The notes: a model not told the origin generated them from the letters alone. A stretch of 64,000 bases of DNA from Bordetella trematum (GCF_900078335.1 NZ_FKBR01000009.1:173162-237161), one strand, 5' to 3'; numbered from the stretch's first letter, positions 8,365 to 20,173 are shown. Numbers and translations: made by a program.

Positions 8365-10986
8365 ATGAAATCCTCTGAGATTCGCCAGAAGTTCCTTCAA
8401 TTCTTCCAGTCCAAGGGACACACCATCGTGTCGTCTTCTTCACTGGTCCCGGGCAACGACCCCACGCTGTTGTTTACCAACTCCGGCATGGTGCAGTTCA
8501 AGGACGTGTTCACGGGCAAGGAGCAGCGGCCCTATGTGCGCGCGACCTCGTCGCAGCGCAGCGTGCGCGCCGGCGGCAAGCACAATGACCTGGAAAACGT
8601 CGGCTACACCGCGCGTCACCACACCTTCTTTGAAATGCTGGGCAATTTCAGCTTTGGCGACTATTTCAAGGAAGAGGCGATCCGCTACGCCTGGGAACTG
8701 CTGACCACGGTCTACAAGCTGCCGGTCGAAAAGCTGTGGGTCACGGTGTACCAGGAAGATGACGAGGCCTACGACATCTGGGCCAAGCAGATCGGCGTGC
8801 CGGCCGAGCGCATCATCCGCATCGGCGACAACAAGGGCGCCCGTTATGCTTCCGACAACTTCTGGCAGATGGGTGACACCGGCCCGTGCGGCCCGTGTAC
8901 CGAGATCTTCTATGATCACGGCCCCGAGATCTGGGGCGGCCCTCCGGGCTCGCCCGAAGAGGACGGCGATCGCTATATCGAGATCTGGAACCTGGTGTTC
9001 ATGCAGTTCGAGCGGGATGCCGCCGGCAACATGACTCGTCTGCCCAAGCCCTGTGTTGACACCGGTATGGGCCTGGAGCGCATTGCCGCCGTGCTGCAGC
9101 AGGTGCACTCGAACTACGAGATCGACCTGTTCCAGCACCTGATCGCCGCGGCTGCGCGCGAAACCGGGGTCAAGGACCTGCACGACAACTCGCTCAAGGT
9201 GATCGCCGATCATATCCGCGCCTGCGCGTTCCTGATCGTCGATGGCGTGATTCCGAGCAACGAGGGCCGTGGCTATGTGCTGCGCCGCATTGTGCGTCGT
9301 GCGCTGCGTCATGGCTACAAGCTGGGCCAGACCCAGCCGTTCTTCCATCGCCTGGTGCCGGATCTCGTGGCTGAAATGGGCGAGGCCTATCCCGAGCTTG
9401 CCAAGACCGCCGAGCGGGTGGGCCAGGTGCTCAAACAGGAAGAGGAGCGCTTTGGCGAAACGCTGGAGCACGGCATGAAGATTCTTGATGTGGCGCTGGC
9501 CGGCATCGAGAAGGGCAGCCTGCTCGACGGCACGACCCTGTTCACCTTGTATGACACCTACGGGTTCCCGGTAGATTTGACGGCCGACATCTGTCGCGAG
9601 CGCGGCGTCGAGATCGATATGCCGGGCTTCGAGGCCGCCATGGCGCGCCAGCGCGAACAGGCGCGTGCGGCCGGCAAGTTCAAGATGGCCGAAGGCTTGA
9701 GCTACGAGGGTGAGCAGACGCGCTTCGAGGGCTATGAGCAGCTCGAACTGAGCGACGTCAAGGTGACTGCCCTGTACGTCGACGGCACCCAGGTGGATGC
9801 CGTACAAGCCGGGCAACAGGCGGTGGTGGTGCTCGATGTCACCCCGTTCTATGCCGAGTCGGGTGGCCAGGTCGGTGATACCGGCCTGCTGCTGGGGGAC
9901 GGTCAGCGTTTCGTCGTGGCGGACACGCTCAAGATTCAGGCCGGTGTATTTGGCCATCACGGGACCCTCGAAGCCGGGGCGCTCAAAGTGGGCGACACCC
10001 TGCTGGCCCGTGTGGATGCCGTGCGCCGCGCGCGCACCGTGCGCAACCACTCGGCTACCCACCTGATGCACAAGGCCCTGCGTGAAGTGCTGGGCGGCCA
10101 TGTGCAGCAACGCGGCTCGCTGGTCGATCCCGACAAGACGCGTTTTGACTTCGCTCACGACGCGCCCATGACGGCCGAACAGATCGGCCGTGTCGAGGCG
10201 CTGGTCAATGCCGAAGTGCTGGCCAACCAGTCGACCCAGGCGCGCGTCATGGCCTATGACGACGCCGTCAAGGGTGGGGCCATGGCCCTGTTCGGAGAAA
10301 AATACGGCGACACCGTCCGTGTGCTGGACATCGGTTCCTCGCGCGAGCTCTGCGGCGGCACGCACGTCGGCCGCACGGGGGATATCGGCTTGTTCAAGAT
10401 CGTGTCCGAAGGTGGCGTGGCGGCCGGCGTGCGCCGTGTCGAAGCAATCACCGGCGACAACGCCCTGGCGTGGGTGCAGGATCAGAATGCGCTGCTGCAG
10501 CGTGCTGCCAGCGTGCTGCGCACGCCGGTGAGCGAGTTGCCCGAGCGCATCGCGCTGGCCCAGGAGCAGATCAAGGCGCTCGAAAAAGAGCTGGACCAGA
10601 TGCGCTCCAAGCTGGCGGCCAATGCCGGCAATGATCTGGCCGACAAGGCCGCGATCGAGATCAAGGGCGTGAAGGTGCTGGCCGCCATCGTCGCCGATAC
10701 CGATCCCAAGGCGTTGCGGGGCATGGTCGACAACCTCAAGGACAAGCTCAAGTCCGGTGTGGTGTTGCTGGCGACCAGCGTCGACGGCAAGATCAGCGTG
10801 GTCGGCGGCGTGACGGCCGACCTGACCGGCAAGGTCAAGGCCGGAGACCTGGTGGGCTATGTGGCCGGGCGCATCGGGGGCAAGGGCGGTGGCCGTCCGG
10901 ACATGGCCATGGGCGGCGGCACGGATGTTGCGGCCCTGGCCGATGCCGTGGCGAGCGTGCAGGGTTGGGTTCATGAGCGTCTTTGA
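8365..10986 (+). CDS. alaS: Alanyl-tRNA synthetase
   Basis: 873 residues, the usual bacterial length. Charges tRNA-Ala with alanine in the cytoplasm. The class II catalytic core begins at the N-terminus ([20 protein letters not shown], then [17 protein letters not shown]). The editing domain carries the zinc-type motif [11 protein letters not shown] and CGGTH (in [11 protein letters not shown]), which clears mischarged Ser- and Gly-tRNA. The C-terminal coiled coil and DHHA1 domain end with the Gly-rich [18 protein letters not shown]. The stop overlaps the start of a TusA-like gene by 14 bases, suggesting co-transcription. Confidence 0.98.
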   Translation: MKSSEIRQKFLQFFQSKGHTIVSSSSLVPGNDPTLLFTNSGMVQFKDVFTGKEQRPYVRATSSQRSVRAGGKHNDLENVGYTARHHTFFEMLGNFSFGDYFKEEAIRYAWELLTTVYKLPVEKLWVTVYQEDDEAYDIWAKQIGVPAERIIRIGDNKGARYASDNFWQMGDTGPCGPCTEIFYDHGPEIWGGPPGSPEEDGDRYIEIWNLVFMQFERDAAGNMTRLPKPCVDTGMGLERIAAVLQQVHSNYEIDLFQHLIAAAARETGVKDLHDNSLKVIADHIRACAFLIVDGVIPSNEGRGYVLRRIVRRALRHGYKLGQTQPFFHRLVPDLVAEMGEAYPELAKTAERVGQVLKQEEERFGETLEHGMKILDVALAGIEKGSLLDGTTLFTLYDTYGFPVDLTADICRERGVEIDMPGFEAAMARQREQARAAGKFKMAEGLSYEGEQTRFEGYEQLELSDVKVTALYVDGTQVDAVQAGQQAVVVLDVTPFYAESGGQVGDTGLLLGDGQRFVVADTLKIQAGVFGHHGTLEAGALKVGDTLLARVDAVRRARTVRNHSATHLMHKALREVLGGHVQQRGSLVDPDKTRFDFAHDAPMTAEQIGRVEALVNAEVLANQSTQARVMAYDDAVKGGAMALFGEKYGDTVRVLDIGSSRELCGGTHVGRTGDIGLFKIVSEGGVAAGVRRVEAITGDNALAWVQDQNALLQRAASVLRTPVSELPERIALAQEQIKALEKELDQMRSKLAANAGNDLADKAAIEIKGVKVLAAIVADTDPKALRGMVDNLKDKLKSGVVLLATSVDGKISVVGGVTADLTGKVKAGDLVGYVAGRIGGKGGGRPDMAMGGGTDVAALADAVASVQGWVHERL

Positions 10987-11224
10987 TCCTGCCGCGCCGG
11001 TCTATGACCTGGAGGTCGACGCCAGTGGCCTGAGTTGCCCCTTGCCGATTCTTCGCGCCAAGAAAGCCCTGGCGCAGATCGAGAGCGGACAGGTATTGCG
11101 GGTGATCACCACCGATGCCAAGGCCGAGCGCGATTTCCAGGCCTTTGCCGCCCAGAGCGGCAATGCCTTGCTGGCGCAGGTCAGCCAGCAAGGCAGCGTC
11201 GTGCACTATCTGCGTCGTCGCTGA
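10973..11224 (+). CDS. TusA/SirA-family sulfur carrier protein
   Basis: 83 residues from the ATG inside the end of alaS. The core motif is [13 protein letters not shown], the Cys-Pro signature whose Cys carries a persulfide in TusA, which passes sulfur to tRNA thiolation or molybdenum cofactor enzymes. The alpha/beta fold pattern ([13 protein letters not shown], then [17 protein letters not shown]) is complete. Overlap with alaS suggests a common transcript. Whether it is the tRNA-modifying TusA or another paralogue of this family cannot be settled from this window. Confidence 0.88.
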   Translation: MSVFDPAAPVYDLEVDASGLSCPLPILRAKKALAQIESGQVLRVITTDAKAERDFQAFAAQSGNALLAQVSQQGSVVHYLRRR

Positions 11225-11408
11225 GCGACGTTGCTGGCCGCCCGGGATGCGTCAAAGGGCAAAGTGGGTGTATGCTACGCCCCGGCGAGTCTGATGTGCT
11301 GCATCGGCTCGCTGCCAGTGACAGCGCCCGGAGTGTTGTTTGGCAGACAGTATTCGACCCCGCACGGCATTGTCGGCGGGCTATTTCGTCGGGAAAAAGC
11401 CAAGCCGT

Positions 11409-11438
11409 TTGCCATGTGGCCGGTTTAAATGCTAGAAT
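11409..11438 (+). promoter_or_regulatory. rpsP promoter with extended -10
   Basis: TTGCCA at 11409-11414 and TAGAAT at 11433-11438, spaced by 18 bases, with TG one base upstream of the -10 (TGCTAGAAT). It lies 36 bases before the rpsP ATG. The same ATGCTAGAAT string precedes rpsU in this window. Confidence 0.65.
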
Positions 11439-11473
11439 TTCCCGTTTTTCACATCTAATTCAAGGGATTACCT

Positions 11474-11734
11474 ATGGTGGTGATTCGTCTGGCCCGTGGC
11501 GGCTCGAAGAAGCGTCCGTTTTACAACCTGGTGGCTGCCGATTCGCGCAATCGTCGCGATGGCCGTTTCGTTGAGCGCGTGGGTTTCTACAATCCCGTGG
11601 GCGGCGAAGGCTCGGAAACCCTGCGTATCGCACTGGACCGCGTGAAGTACTGGACCGACAACGGCGCTCAGCTGTCGCCCTCCGTGGCTCGTCTGGTCAA
11701 GGAATACTCGGCCAAGGTTTCGGCGGCTGCCTAA
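11474..11734 (+). CDS. rpsP: 30S ribosomal protein S16
   Basis: 86 residues, normal for S16. The N-terminus [20 protein letters not shown] and the following [17 protein letters not shown] are diagnostic. S16 helps fold the 5' domain of 16S rRNA during 30S assembly. It heads the rpsP-rimM-trmD ribosome-maturation group, but is separated from rimM by 365 bases, and it has its own promoter. Confidence 0.98.
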   Translation: MVVIRLARGGSKKRPFYNLVAADSRNRRDGRFVERVGFYNPVGGEGSETLRIALDRVKYWTDNGAQLSPSVARLVKEYSAKVSAAA

Positions 11735-12099
11735 GCTGGCTTGATGCCGCCTTTGGCGGCATTGGACCGGTAGCGTGGCCTGGCTTGAGCCGGGTGACCG
11801 CGTTGGCAGGCTCCCGCAGATGGCTGCTTGGGTCGAGGCCTGAGTGTGGCCCCGTCAAGCGGGTAGCCTGAGGAAAGATTGGTGTTGTGCCGGCCTGTTT
11901 GGCCGGCACTGCCATTTGTGCGGGCGGTTTGTCTGGACGCGCCCGTCGGGTATTGCGCATGGCCTGCCTGTGTGGTGTGGGCTGTCTGGCCTTGCCGGTG
12001 CGCTACATGCCCGGGCCGCCTGCTGTTCGCCGGCGGCCGGTATCTGATCGCCGCCTGCGTGTCGGGTGGTCGCATTGATTTCAAACTTCAGGGGCTCTC
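11735..12099 (+). other. Structured 365-bp spacer between rpsP and rimM
   Basis: No convincing gene is present; short open frames here lack ribosome sites and conserved motifs. Two perfect hairpins are seen: ATGCCGCC-TTT-GGCGGCAT (11744-11762) and GTGCCGGCC-TGTTT-GGCCGGCAC (11887-11909). Neither has a T-run. They could process or attenuate the rpsP-rimM-trmD transcript so that S16 is made in excess of the two enzymes. Confidence 0.5.
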
Positions 12100-12684
12100 A
12101 TGTCTGAACGTGCCGGTATGCCGCCTGCCGATCTGGTGGAACTGGGTCGCGTGGCGGGCGCTTATGGCGTCAAGGGCTGGATCAAGGTGGTGCCGCACTC
12201 TGCCCAGGCCGATGTGCTGCGGGCGGCGCGCCAATGGTGGTTGTTGCCTCCGGGGCGAGACCTGCAGACCGCGCGCGCCAGCGTCGTGCAGCAGTGTCGC
12301 GCGCATGGTGCGACGGCAGTCGCCCAGCTCGAGGGTGTGCAGGACCGTGACCAGGCCGAGGCGCTCAAGGGCGTTTCGGTTTGGGTGTCACGGGCGGCGT
12401 TTCCCAAGGTTGGCGATGATGAGTATTACTGGGTCGACCTGATCGGCTGCGAGCTCTATACCAGCGAGGCGGGCGAGCCTCAGCGGATCGGGGTGGTGCA
12501 GGAGGTGCTGGAAAGTCCGGCGCATGCCATTTTGCGGGTGCAGAGGCTCGATGCTGCAGGCGCGGCGGTGCTGGATGCCAAGGGGCGTGCCCGTGAAGTG
12601 CTGGTGCCATTCGTGGCGGCGCATATTGGCGCTGTCGATCTGGCGGCCCGCCGTATCGATAGCGATTGGCCGCTGGAAGACTGA
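12100..12684 (+). CDS. rimM: Ribosome maturation factor RimM
   Basis: 194 residues. RimM binds S19 and the 30S head domain and assists late 16S rRNA processing. The N-terminal RimM domain has the signature [18 protein letters not shown], and the C-terminal PRC-barrel includes [14 protein letters not shown] and [15 protein letters not shown]. The TGA overlaps the trmD ATG by one base (TGATG), so the two are probably translationally coupled. Length is at the upper end of the family. Confidence 0.95.
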   Translation: MSERAGMPPADLVELGRVAGAYGVKGWIKVVPHSAQADVLRAARQWWLLPPGRDLQTARASVVQQCRAHGATAVAQLEGVQDRDQAEALKGVSVWVSRAAFPKVGDDEYYWVDLIGCELYTSEAGEPQRIGVVQEVLESPAHAILRVQRLDAAGAAVLDAKGRAREVLVPFVAAHIGAVDLAARRIDSDWPLED

Positions 12685-13508
12685 TGCGCATCGATGTCGT
12701 CACCCTGTTTCCGGAGATGTTCGCCGTGGTGCGGGATCTCGGGGTCAGCGGACGCGCGCACGGGCAGGGCCTGTGGTCCCTGCATACCTGGAATCCGCGT
12801 GACTTCACGACGGATGTGCACCGTACGGTCGATGATCGCCCGTATGGTGGCGGCCCGGGCATGGTGATGCTGGCGGCTCCGCTGGAGGCGGCGGTGGCGG
12901 CGGCGCAGGCGGCCCGGGCGCAGCAGGGGCTGGCGGCGGCGCCGGTGGCGCTGATGGCGCCCGTTGGCCGGCGCTACGATCAGCAGGCCGCGCAAGGTCT
13001 GGCGGCCAGTCAGGGGCTGATCCTGATTTGCGGTCGCTACGAAGGGCTGGATCAGCGCTTTATCGACCGCTGCGTGACATTGGAGATTTCGCTGGGCGAC
13101 TTCGTGCTTTCGGGCGGGGAGATTGCGGCCCTGGCGGTGATCGATGCTGCGGTGCGGCTCTTGCCGGGCGCCCTGGGGGATGGGGATTCGGCCCTGCAGG
13201 ATTCCTTTCACGAGGCGTCGTCGGGCTTGCTGGACAGCCCCCATTACACCCGGCCGGAGGTCTACGAGGGCGAGCCGGTGCCGGCTGAGCTGATGAGTGG
13301 GCATCATGCCCGGATCGCTCGCTGGCGGCGCGATCAATCATTGCGATTGACGCTGGCGCGTCGGCCGGAGTTGATCGTTCAGGCGCGCGAGCGGGGGTGG
13401 CTGGATCATAACGACGAATGCCTGCTGGCGCAGGAAGAGGGGCGCGCGCCCCCGCCGGATCCGCGTGCGCGTAAGCGCGCGCGCCGCAAGCCGCCCGAGA
13501 CGGCCTGA
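12684..13508 (+). CDS. trmD: tRNA (guanine-N1)-methyltransferase TrmD
   Basis: 274 residues from the ATG overlapping rimM. Methylates G37 of tRNAs with G36, using S-adenosylmethionine, to prevent frameshifting. Knot-fold motifs are present: [13 protein letters not shown] at the start, [27 protein letters not shown] and [11 protein letters not shown]. The C-terminal tail is Arg/Lys-rich. In many bacteria rplS follows trmD; here a bidirectional terminator and convergent valS follow instead. Confidence 0.97.
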   Translation: MRIDVVTLFPEMFAVVRDLGVSGRAHGQGLWSLHTWNPRDFTTDVHRTVDDRPYGGGPGMVMLAAPLEAAVAAAQAARAQQGLAAAPVALMAPVGRRYDQQAAQGLAASQGLILICGRYEGLDQRFIDRCVTLEISLGDFVLSGGEIAALAVIDAAVRLLPGALGDGDSALQDSFHEASSGLLDSPHYTRPEVYEGEPVPAELMSGHHARIARWRRDQSLRLTLARRPELIVQARERGWLDHNDECLLAQEEGRAPPPDPRARKRARRKPPETA

Positions 13509-13510
13509 TG

Positions 13511-13547
13511 AAAAAAAACCGCCAGACATAGTCTGGCGGGTTTTTTT
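13511..13547. terminator. Bidirectional terminator between trmD and valS
   Basis: Nine-bp stem CCGCCAGAC / GTCTGGCGG with loop ATA, flanked by eight A on the left and seven T on the right. It can end both the forward trmD transcript and the reverse valS transcript. Confidence 0.92.
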
Positions 13548-13579
13548 CTGGTGGCCTGCCAGGGCAGGCCGATGCCGGA

Positions 13580-16459
13580 TCAGCGGCTGAGCTTGCTGCG
13601 CTGTTCGCGCACTTTGGTCAGGGTTTCGTTGAACTGGCCGACGCGAGCCTGCTCCTGCTGGACAACCGCCGCCGGAGCGCGTTCGACGAAGCTGGGATTG
13701 GACAGCTTGCCATTGGCTTTGGCGATCTCGCCTTCCAGGCGGGCGATTTCCTTGTCCAGGCGGGCGCACTCGGCCGCCACGTCGATTTCGACGTGCAGCA
13801 TCAGGCGGGCATCGCCCACCACCTGCACGGGCGCGCCGGCGTCAGGCAGCGTGTCTGCCACGTCCACCTGGCTCAGCTTGGCCAGCGCTGCCAGATAGGG
13901 TGCGTTGCGCTTGAGCATGGTCGCATCGCCCTGGGCGATGAGCGGCACGCGCTGTGCGGGCGACAGGTTCATTTCGCCACGCAGGGCGCGAACGGCCTCA
14001 ACCTGTGCCTTGAGCTCGGCGACGGCAGCCTCGGCCTGCGCGTCCACGGCCTCGGGGTTGGCGCGCGGATAGGGTTGCACGCTGACGCTGCCCGGCTCAT
14101 CGGCGCGACGCTTGCCGGCCACCACCGAGACTTTCTGCCACAGTTCTTCGGTGATGAACGGGATGATGGGGTGGGCCAGGCGCAGCACCGCCTCCAGCAC
14201 GCGGATCAGCGTGCGTCGGGTTCCCAGTTGCTGGGCCGGCGTGCCGGTCTGGATCTGCACCTTGGCCAGTTCGACGTACCAGTCGCAATACTCATCCCAG
14301 ACGTAGCGGTACAGGGCATTGGCGACGTTGTCGAAGCGGTAGTCGGCGAACCCGCGCTCGATATCGCTCTCGAGCGTCTGCAACTGGCTGACGATCCAGC
14401 GGTCGGCAAAGGACAGCTCGCCTGTCTCTTCGCCGTGCAGCGCATGGCCTTCGGTGTTCATCAGCACGAAGCGGGTGGCGTTCCAGAGCTTGTTGCAGAA
14501 GTTGCGGTAGCCCTCGCAGCGCTTGAGATCGAAGTTCATGTTGCGGCCCAGCGTGGCATAGGCCGCCATGGTGAAGCGCAGCGCATCCGTGCCGAATGCC
14601 GGGATGCCGTCAGGGAACTGGCGGCGAGTGGCCTTTTCGATGGCGCCGGCCTGCTTGGGGTTCATCAGGCCATAGGTGCGCTTGGCGACCAGCTTCTCCA
14701 GGTCGATGCCGTCGATGAGGTCCACCGGGTCCAGGGTGTTGCCCTTGGACTTGCTCATCTTCTGGCCCTCGGCGTCGAGGATCAGCCCGTGCACATAGAC
14801 GTGCTTGAAGGGGATCTTGCCGGTCATGTGCATCGTCAGCATGACCATGCGCGCGACCCAGAAGAAGATGATGTCAAAGCCGGTCACCAGAACGCTGGAC
14901 GGCAGATAGCGCGCCAGATCTTCGGTTTTTTCGGGCCAGCCGAGGGTGGTGAAAGGCACCAGCGCCGAGGAGAACCAGGTGTCGAGCACGTCGGGGTCGC
15001 GCTTGAGCGGGCCTTGGACGCCAGCCGCACGGGCCTGCTCCAGGGCTTCCTGCTCGGAGTGGGCCACGAAGCATTGGCCGTCTTCGGCGTACCAGGCGGG
15101 AATCTGGTGGCCCCACCAGAGCTGGCGCGAGATGCACCAGTCCTGGATGTTGTTGAGCCACTGGTTGTAGATGGTGGTCCAGTTTTCCGGGTAGAACTGG
15201 ATGCTGCCGTCGGCCACCGCCTGCAGTGCGACTTCGGTGATGCTCTTGCCCGGATTGCGGGTGCCTTCGGGGGCGGGCTTGCTCATGGCGACGAACCACT
15301 GGTCGGTCAGCATGGGTTCGAGCACCACGCCGGTGCGATCTCCCTTGGGCTGCATCATGCGATGCGGCTCGACCTTGACCAGGTAGCCCTCGGCCTCCAG
15401 TTGCGCGACCACCGCCTTGCGCGCTTCGTAGCGCTCCAGGCCGCGGAACTGTTCCGGGCCGTTGTCGTTGATGTGCGCGTCGAGCGTGAAGATCACGATG
15501 AGCGGCAGGTTGTGCCGCATGGCGCAGGCATAGTCGTTGAAGTCGTGCGCGCCGGTGATCTTGACGCAGCCGGTGCCGAACTCAGGGTCGACGAAATCGT
15601 CTGCGATGATGGGGATGTTGCGGTCGCACAGGGGCAGTTCGACCAGCTTGCCGACCAGGTGCTGGTAGCGCGGATCTTCGGGGTGCACGCAAAGCGCGCC
15701 GTCGGCCAGCATGGTCTCGGGGCGCGTGGTGGCAATCGTGAGCCCGCGCAGCGTGACGGTGTTGCCGTCCTTGTCCGTGATGGTCTGCGGGCCGTCGACG
15801 AAGGGGTAGAGGATGTGCCACATGTGGCCATCCGTTTCTTCGGACTGTACTTCCAGATCCGAGACGGCAGTCAGCAGCTTCGGGTCCCAGTTGACCAGGC
15901 GCTTGCCGCGGTAGATCAGCCCTTGGCGGTACAGCTCCACGAACGTCTCGAGCACGCCGCGCGACATGCGTTCGTCCATGGTGAAGTACTCGCGCGGCCA
16001 GTCGGCCGAGGCGCCCAGGCGGCGCACCTGGCTGGTGATGGTGTTGCCGGACTGCTCCTTCCAGCTCCACACCTTCTCGATGAAGCGCTCGCGTCCCAGA
16101 TCGTGGCGCGACAGCTTCTGGGCGTCCAGCTGGCGCTCGACCACGATCTGCGTGGCGATGCCGGCGTGATCGGTGCCGGGAATGAAGACTGTGTCGTCGC
16201 CCGACATGCGGCGATAGCGGATCAGTCCATCCATGATGGTCTGGTTAAAGGCGTGCCCCATGTGCAGGGTGCCCGTCACATTGGGAGGCGGGAACTGGAT
16301 GCAATAAGGCTTTCCTTCCGTCCCTGTTTCTACGTGCCGGCCGGCCTGGAAATAACCGCGTTGGTTCCATACGTCGTACCAGCGGGATTCGATGTCGGAG
16401 GGCTCGAAGCTCTTGGAGAGCTCCGGGGAATCGTTCTTGGGATCGGCAGCTTGAGTCAT
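13580..16459 (-). CDS. valS: Valyl-tRNA synthetase
   Basis: 959 residues, normal for ValS. Class I synthetase charging tRNA-Val. The HIGH-type motif reads HMGH within [15 protein letters not shown] near residue 47, and the KMSKS loop is [14 protein letters not shown]. The editing (CP1) domain lies between them, and the C-terminal tail ends in the coiled coil typical of ValS ([20 protein letters not shown]). It is convergent with trmD and divergent from ndk. A long open frame on the opposite strand is only a shadow of its codon bias. Confidence 0.98.
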   Translation of the reverse strand: MTQAADPKNDSPELSKSFEPSDIESRWYDVWNQRGYFQAGRHVETGTEGKPYCIQFPPPNVTGTLHMGHAFNQTIMDGLIRYRRMSGDDTVFIPGTDHAGIATQIVVERQLDAQKLSRHDLGRERFIEKVWSWKEQSGNTITSQVRRLGASADWPREYFTMDERMSRGVLETFVELYRQGLIYRGKRLVNWDPKLLTAVSDLEVQSEETDGHMWHILYPFVDGPQTITDKDGNTVTLRGLTIATTRPETMLADGALCVHPEDPRYQHLVGKLVELPLCDRNIPIIADDFVDPEFGTGCVKITGAHDFNDYACAMRHNLPLIVIFTLDAHINDNGPEQFRGLERYEARKAVVAQLEAEGYLVKVEPHRMMQPKGDRTGVVLEPMLTDQWFVAMSKPAPEGTRNPGKSITEVALQAVADGSIQFYPENWTTIYNQWLNNIQDWCISRQLWWGHQIPAWYAEDGQCFVAHSEQEALEQARAAGVQGPLKRDPDVLDTWFSSALVPFTTLGWPEKTEDLARYLPSSVLVTGFDIIFFWVARMVMLTMHMTGKIPFKHVYVHGLILDAEGQKMSKSKGNTLDPVDLIDGIDLEKLVAKRTYGLMNPKQAGAIEKATRRQFPDGIPAFGTDALRFTMAAYATLGRNMNFDLKRCEGYRNFCNKLWNATRFVLMNTEGHALHGEETGELSFADRWIVSQLQTLESDIERGFADYRFDNVANALYRYVWDEYCDWYVELAKVQIQTGTPAQQLGTRRTLIRVLEAVLRLAHPIIPFITEELWQKVSVVAGKRRADEPGSVSVQPYPRANPEAVDAQAEAAVAELKAQVEAVRALRGEMNLSPAQRVPLIAQGDATMLKRNAPYLAALAKLSQVDVADTLPDAGAPVQVVGDARLMLHVEIDVAAECARLDKEIARLEGEIAKANGKLSNPSFVERAPAAVVQQEQARVGQFNETLTKVREQRSKLSR

Positions 16460-16764
16460 TACGGGTTTCCGGCAGGCATAGGCCTGGGGTGATAAAAAAG
16501 ACCAGGCAAACAGTTGATTTTAAGGTGTATTAGCTTCTTGTCGCCGTGTTAGAATGCCGGGTTACTGTAAACCTTTTAGAAGTCCCTGTTTTCATTGGAT
16601 AAATCTGACTGGTTGGCAGTGCCGAATCCGGGAATCGACGAGTCCGGGCGCTTGAGTCGCGCCTGGCGCCTGGTAAACGCAGGCCGCGCCGCGCGCTTTT
16701 TGGCCGGGCGATTCCGCTCGTCGAACCTATCAGCAAAACTGTCTCAGCAGACTTTGGAGTTTCC
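16460..16764. other. valS/ndk divergent promoter region
   Basis: No gene supported. It should hold the reverse promoter of valS near the left edge and the ndk promoter at about 16550. The ndk leader would be about 200 bases long. Confidence 0.5.
16547..16555 (+). promoter_or_regulatory. Extended -10 element of ndk
   Basis: TGTTAGAAT is a TG-N-TAGAAT extended -10 on the ndk strand. No good -35 hexamer was found at the right distance, which extended -10 promoters tolerate. Confidence 0.45.
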
Positions 16765-17190
16765 ATGTCGATTCAACGTACCCTTTCGATCATCAAGCCC
16801 GACGCCGTCGCCAAGAACGTCATCGGCCAGATCGTCGCCCGCTTCGAGCAGGCCGGCCTGAAGGTGATCGCTGCCCGCCTGCAGCAACTGTCGCGCGCCG
16901 ACGCCGAGCGTTTCTACGCCGTGCACAAAGAGCGCCCCTTCTTCAAGGACCTGGTCGACTTCATGGTCTCGGGCCCGGTGTTCGTGCAGGTGCTGGAAGG
17001 CGAGAACGCCATCCAGAAGAACCGTGACCTGATGGGCGCGACCGATCCCAAGAAGGCCGAAGCCGGCACCATCCGCGCCGACTTTGCCGACAGCATCGAC
17101 GCCAACGCCGTGCACGGCTCGGACGCTCCGGAAACGGCTGCCGTCGAAGTCGCTTTCTTCTTCCCCGAAATCAACATCCACAGCCGTTGA
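16765..17190 (+). CDS. ndk: Nucleoside diphosphate kinase
   Basis: 141 residues, the family size. Transfers the gamma phosphate between nucleoside tri- and diphosphates. It starts [17 protein letters not shown] and contains the catalytic His in [12 protein letters not shown]. It is 30 bases upstream of rlmN, so it may lead the rlmN-ispG-hisS transcript. Confidence 0.97.
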   Translation: MSIQRTLSIIKPDAVAKNVIGQIVARFEQAGLKVIAARLQQLSRADAERFYAVHKERPFFKDLVDFMVSGPVFVQVLEGENAIQKNRDLMGATDPKKAEAGTIRADFADSIDANAVHGSDAPETAAVEVAFFFPEINIHSR

Positions 17191-17220
17191 TTTCAGGCAC
17201 GTCGGTCAGGCAAGTCAATC

Positions 17221-18369
17221 ATGGATAGCGTCGAACCAATCAATCTGCTGGGCATGGATGCCAAGGCCCTGGCCGAGCTTGTGGGCCAATGGGGTGGCAA
17301 GCCGTTTCGCGCCCGCCAGCTGCAGCGCTGGATTCATCAGCGCGGCGAGGATTCGTTCGACGCCATGAGCGACCTGGCGCGCGAGTTTCGCGCGCAGCTG
17401 GCCGGCCAGTGCATGATCCGGGCGCTGCCGGTCACCACCGAGCAGCGCTCGACCGATGGCACGCGCAAATGGCTCTTCGATGTGGGCCAGGGCAACGCCA
17501 TTGAAACCGTCTTCATTCCCGAAGACGACCGAGGCACGCTGTGCATCTCCAGCCAGGCCGGCTGCGTGGTGAACTGCCGCTTCTGCTCTACCGGGCACCA
17601 GGGCTTCAATCGCAATCTCAAGACCAGCGAAATCATCGGTCAGCTGTGGTGGGCCAAGCGCGTGCTGGAGGCCGACATCGGCACCGCGCGTCTGGCAGGC
17701 GCCGCCAGCGATGACACGCGGGTCATCAGCAATGTCGTCATGATGGGCATGGGCGAGCCGCTGCTCAACTACGACCAGGTATTGCCGGCGCTGCGTCTGA
17801 TGCTCGACGACAACGCCTATGGCCTGTCGCGCCGCCGGGTGACGGTTTCCACATCGGGCGTGGTCCCCATGATGGATCGTCTTTCCCAGGACTGTCCGGT
17901 GGCGCTGGCCGTCTCGCTGCATGCGCCCAACGATGCGCTGCGCGATGAGCTGGTGCCGCTGAACCGCAAGTACCCCCTGAAAATGCTGCTGGAAGCCTGC
18001 GAGCGCTATCTCGCCCATGCTCCGCGCGATTTCATCACTTTCGAATACTGCATGCTGGATGGCATCAACGATACCGACCAGCATGCCAAGGAGCTGGCTC
18101 AGCTTGCCCGCCAGGTGCGTTGCAAGCTGAACCTGATTCCGTTCAATCCTTTCCCTGCCTCTGGCCTGAAGCGCTCGCCCGCGCCGAGGGTCAAGGTATT
18201 TGCCCAGCGCCTCATGGACATGGGCATCATTACGACCGTTCGCAAGACGCGCGGTGACGACATCGATGCCGCCTGTGGCCAGCTGGCTGGCGAAGTCAAG
18301 GATCGCACCCGCATCACCGAACGCAACGCTGCCACTCGATCCATTCCCATCAGACAGGTGCATGCATGA
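17221..18369 (+). CDS. rlmN: Dual-specificity 23S rRNA/tRNA adenine-C2 methyltransferase RlmN
   Basis: 382 residues. Radical-SAM enzyme that methylates C2 of A2503 in 23S rRNA and A37 in a subset of tRNAs. The cluster-binding motif is [11 protein letters not shown] (CxxxCxxC). The family motif [14 protein letters not shown] follows, and a catalytic Cys is in [11 protein letters not shown]. The last bases overlap the start of a small HTH gene by 4 bases. Confidence 0.96.
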   Translation: MDSVEPINLLGMDAKALAELVGQWGGKPFRARQLQRWIHQRGEDSFDAMSDLAREFRAQLAGQCMIRALPVTTEQRSTDGTRKWLFDVGQGNAIETVFIPEDDRGTLCISSQAGCVVNCRFCSTGHQGFNRNLKTSEIIGQLWWAKRVLEADIGTARLAGAASDDTRVISNVVMMGMGEPLLNYDQVLPALRLMLDDNAYGLSRRRVTVSTSGVVPMMDRLSQDCPVALAVSLHAPNDALRDELVPLNRKYPLKMLLEACERYLAHAPRDFITFEYCMLDGINDTDQHAKELAQLARQVRCKLNLIPFNPFPASGLKRSPAPRVKVFAQRLMDMGIITTVRKTRGDDIDAACGQLAGEVKDRTRITERNAATRSIPIRQVHA

Positions 18370-18860
18370 CCCAGGATTCCGCAAAGGCTGCTTCCTTCTC
18401 CCCCGTCGCGCCCGCGGTAGCTGGCGGCGGCAGTGTAGGGGCGGCCTTGCGGGACTTGCGTGTGGCAAAGGGGTGGTCCCTCGAAGACGTATCCAATCGG
18501 ATCAAGTTCTCCGTGCGCCAGATCGATGCGCTGGAGCGCGAGCAATGGGACGAGCTGCCTACCGGAGTTTCCCTGCGCGGTCTGATGCGCAACTATGCGC
18601 GCCTGCTGGGTGCTGACGGAACGGCCGTGGTGGCCTCGCTCGATGGCGAGGCGCGGGCCGTGGTATCCGCCAATCTGGGCGCCAACCGCAACCTTCACAG
18701 CGGTGGCCTGCCTGTCGATGAAGAGCGCAGTTCCAGTTCCTGGGGCTGGATTCTCGTGATCATTGCGCTGGTCGCGGTCGGTGTGGGCTATGCCTTCTGG
18801 CAAGGCTGGTTGCCGCAGCAATGGCTGCCGACGCAGTGGTTTTCCAAACTGAATCCGTAA
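18366..18860 (+). CDS. RodZ-like helix-turn-helix membrane protein
   Basis: 164 residues. An N-terminal Cro/RodZ-type helix-turn-helix ([20 protein letters not shown], then [19 protein letters not shown]) is followed at about residues 118-140 by one membrane segment ([20 protein letters not shown]) and almost no periplasmic domain. RodZ links MreB to the cell-wall machinery and is usually about 330 residues, so this looks like a shortened member. It sits between rlmN and ispG, as RodZ-type genes often do in Proteobacteria. It overlaps rlmN by 4 bases. Confidence 0.75.
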   Translation: MTQDSAKAASFSPVAPAVAGGGSVGAALRDLRVAKGWSLEDVSNRIKFSVRQIDALEREQWDELPTGVSLRGLMRNYARLLGADGTAVVASLDGEARAVVSANLGANRNLHSGGLPVDEERSSSSWGWILVIIALVAVGVGYAFWQGWLPQQWLPTQWFSKLNP

Positions 18861-18871
18861 ACCGGATTTTC

Positions 18872-20173
18872 ATGAGCCGGACCAACATGCAAGAGTCGTC
18901 CCTTCCGTGTCAGGATGTGCCTCCGCCAGAGGCCGGCCCCCTGGCGCGCCGCCTGACGCGCGCCGTCCAGGTCAAGTGGGGTGAGCATATCGTCGCTGTC
19001 GGCGGCGGCCATCCGGTCGTGGTGCAGTCCATGACCAATACCGATACCGCGGATGCGGTAGCCACGGCCATCCAGGTCAAGGAGCTGGTGCAGGCGGGTT
19101 CCGAGATCGTGCGCATCACGGTCAATACCCCCGAGGCGGCGCGCGAGGTTATTGCCATTCGCGAGCAGCTCGACCGCATGAATGTGCCGGTGCCGCTGGT
19201 GGGGGATTTCCATTACAACGGGCACAAGCTGCTGACTCAGTTTCCCGATTGCGCCCAGGCCCTTTCCAAGTACCGCATCAACCCCGGCAACATGGGGGGC
19301 GGCAAGCGCCGCGACGATAACTTCGCCCAGATGATCGAAGTTGCCTGCCGCCATGACAAGCCGGTGCGCATCGGCGTGAACTGGGGCAGCCTGGATCACG
19401 AGCTGATGGCTCGCAAGATGGACGACAACAGCCGCCGCAGCCAGCCTTGGGAGGCCCGGGCGGTCATGCGCGATGCGCTCGTGGTCTCGGCCATCAGCAA
19501 TGCGCAGCGCGCCGAAGAGCTCGGGCTGCGCGGGGATGCCATTGTGCTGTCCTGCAAGGTCAGCCATGTCCAGGACCTCATTGCCGTCTATCGCGATCTT
19601 TCCGCACGCTGTGACTACCCCTTGCATCTCGGGCTGACCGAGGCCGGCATGGGCAGCAAGGGCATCGTGGCCTCGACGGCAGCGCTGGCGGTGCTGCTGC
19701 AGGAAGGCATTGGCGATACCATCCGCATTTCCCTGACGCCCGAGCCAGGCGGCGATCGTGGCCGCGAGGCCATCGTGGCCCAGGAAATCCTTCAAACCAT
19801 GGGCTTGCGCGCTTTCACGCCCATGGTGGTGGCCTGTCCCGGCTGCGGCCGTACCAGCAGTACCTTCTTCCAGGAACTGGCCGATAGCATTCAGACCTTC
19901 CTGCGCCGGCAGATGCCCGTGTGGCGTACCCGTTATCCCGGTGTGGAAAGCATGAATGTGGCGGTCATGGGTTGTGTGGTCAACGGCCCGGGTGAAAGCC
20001 GCCATGCCGATATCGGCATCAGCCTGCCCGGCACCGGTGAGGTGCCGTCCGCGCCCGTCTTCATCGATGGCGAGCGCACGGTCACGCTCAAGGGCGATCA
20101 TATCGCCGCCGAGTTCCAGGCCATAGTCGAAGACTACGTCGCGCGCCGTTATGGCGCCGGCGTTTCCCATTAA
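18872..20173 (+). CDS. ispG: 4-hydroxy-3-methylbut-2-enyl diphosphate synthase IspG
   Basis: 433 residues from the ATG 11 bases after the previous stop; a second ATG five codons later is possible. Penultimate enzyme of the MEP isoprenoid pathway; it reduces MEcPP using a 4Fe-4S cluster. The cluster ligands are in CPGCGRTSS and GCVVNGPGE. Other motifs are [13 protein letters not shown] near the start and [17 protein letters not shown]. Length is that of the longer proteobacterial forms. Confidence 0.97.
   Translation: MSRTNMQESSLPCQDVPPPEAGPLARRLTRAVQVKWGEHIVAVGGGHPVVVQSMTNTDTADAVATAIQVKELVQAGSEIVRITVNTPEAAREVIAIREQLDRMNVPVPLVGDFHYNGHKLLTQFPDCAQALSKYRINPGNMGGGKRRDDNFAQMIEVACRHDKPVRIGVNWGSLDHELMARKMDDNSRRSQPWEARAVMRDALVVSAISNAQRAEELGLRGDAIVLSCKVSHVQDLIAVYRDLSARCDYPLHLGLTEAGMGSKGIVASTAALAVLLQEGIGDTIRISLTPEPGGDRGREAIVAQEILQTMGLRAFTPMVVACPGCGRTSSTFFQELADSIQTFLRRQMPVWRTRYPGVESMNVAVMGCVVNGPGESRHADIGISLPGTGEVPSAPVFIDGERTVTLKGDHIAAEFQAIVEDYVARRYGAGVSH

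Noticed and set aside
8440..10974. 844-codon open frame antisense to alaS
   Set aside because: Shadow of GC-rich codon use in alaS. No ribosome site or family motif.
11844..12078. Two overlapping 60-70-codon frames in the rpsP-rimM gap
   Set aside because: They cross a perfect hairpin and lack ribosome sites.
13793..16492. 899-codon open frame antisense to valS
   Set aside because: Same reason; valS is fully convincing on the minus strand.
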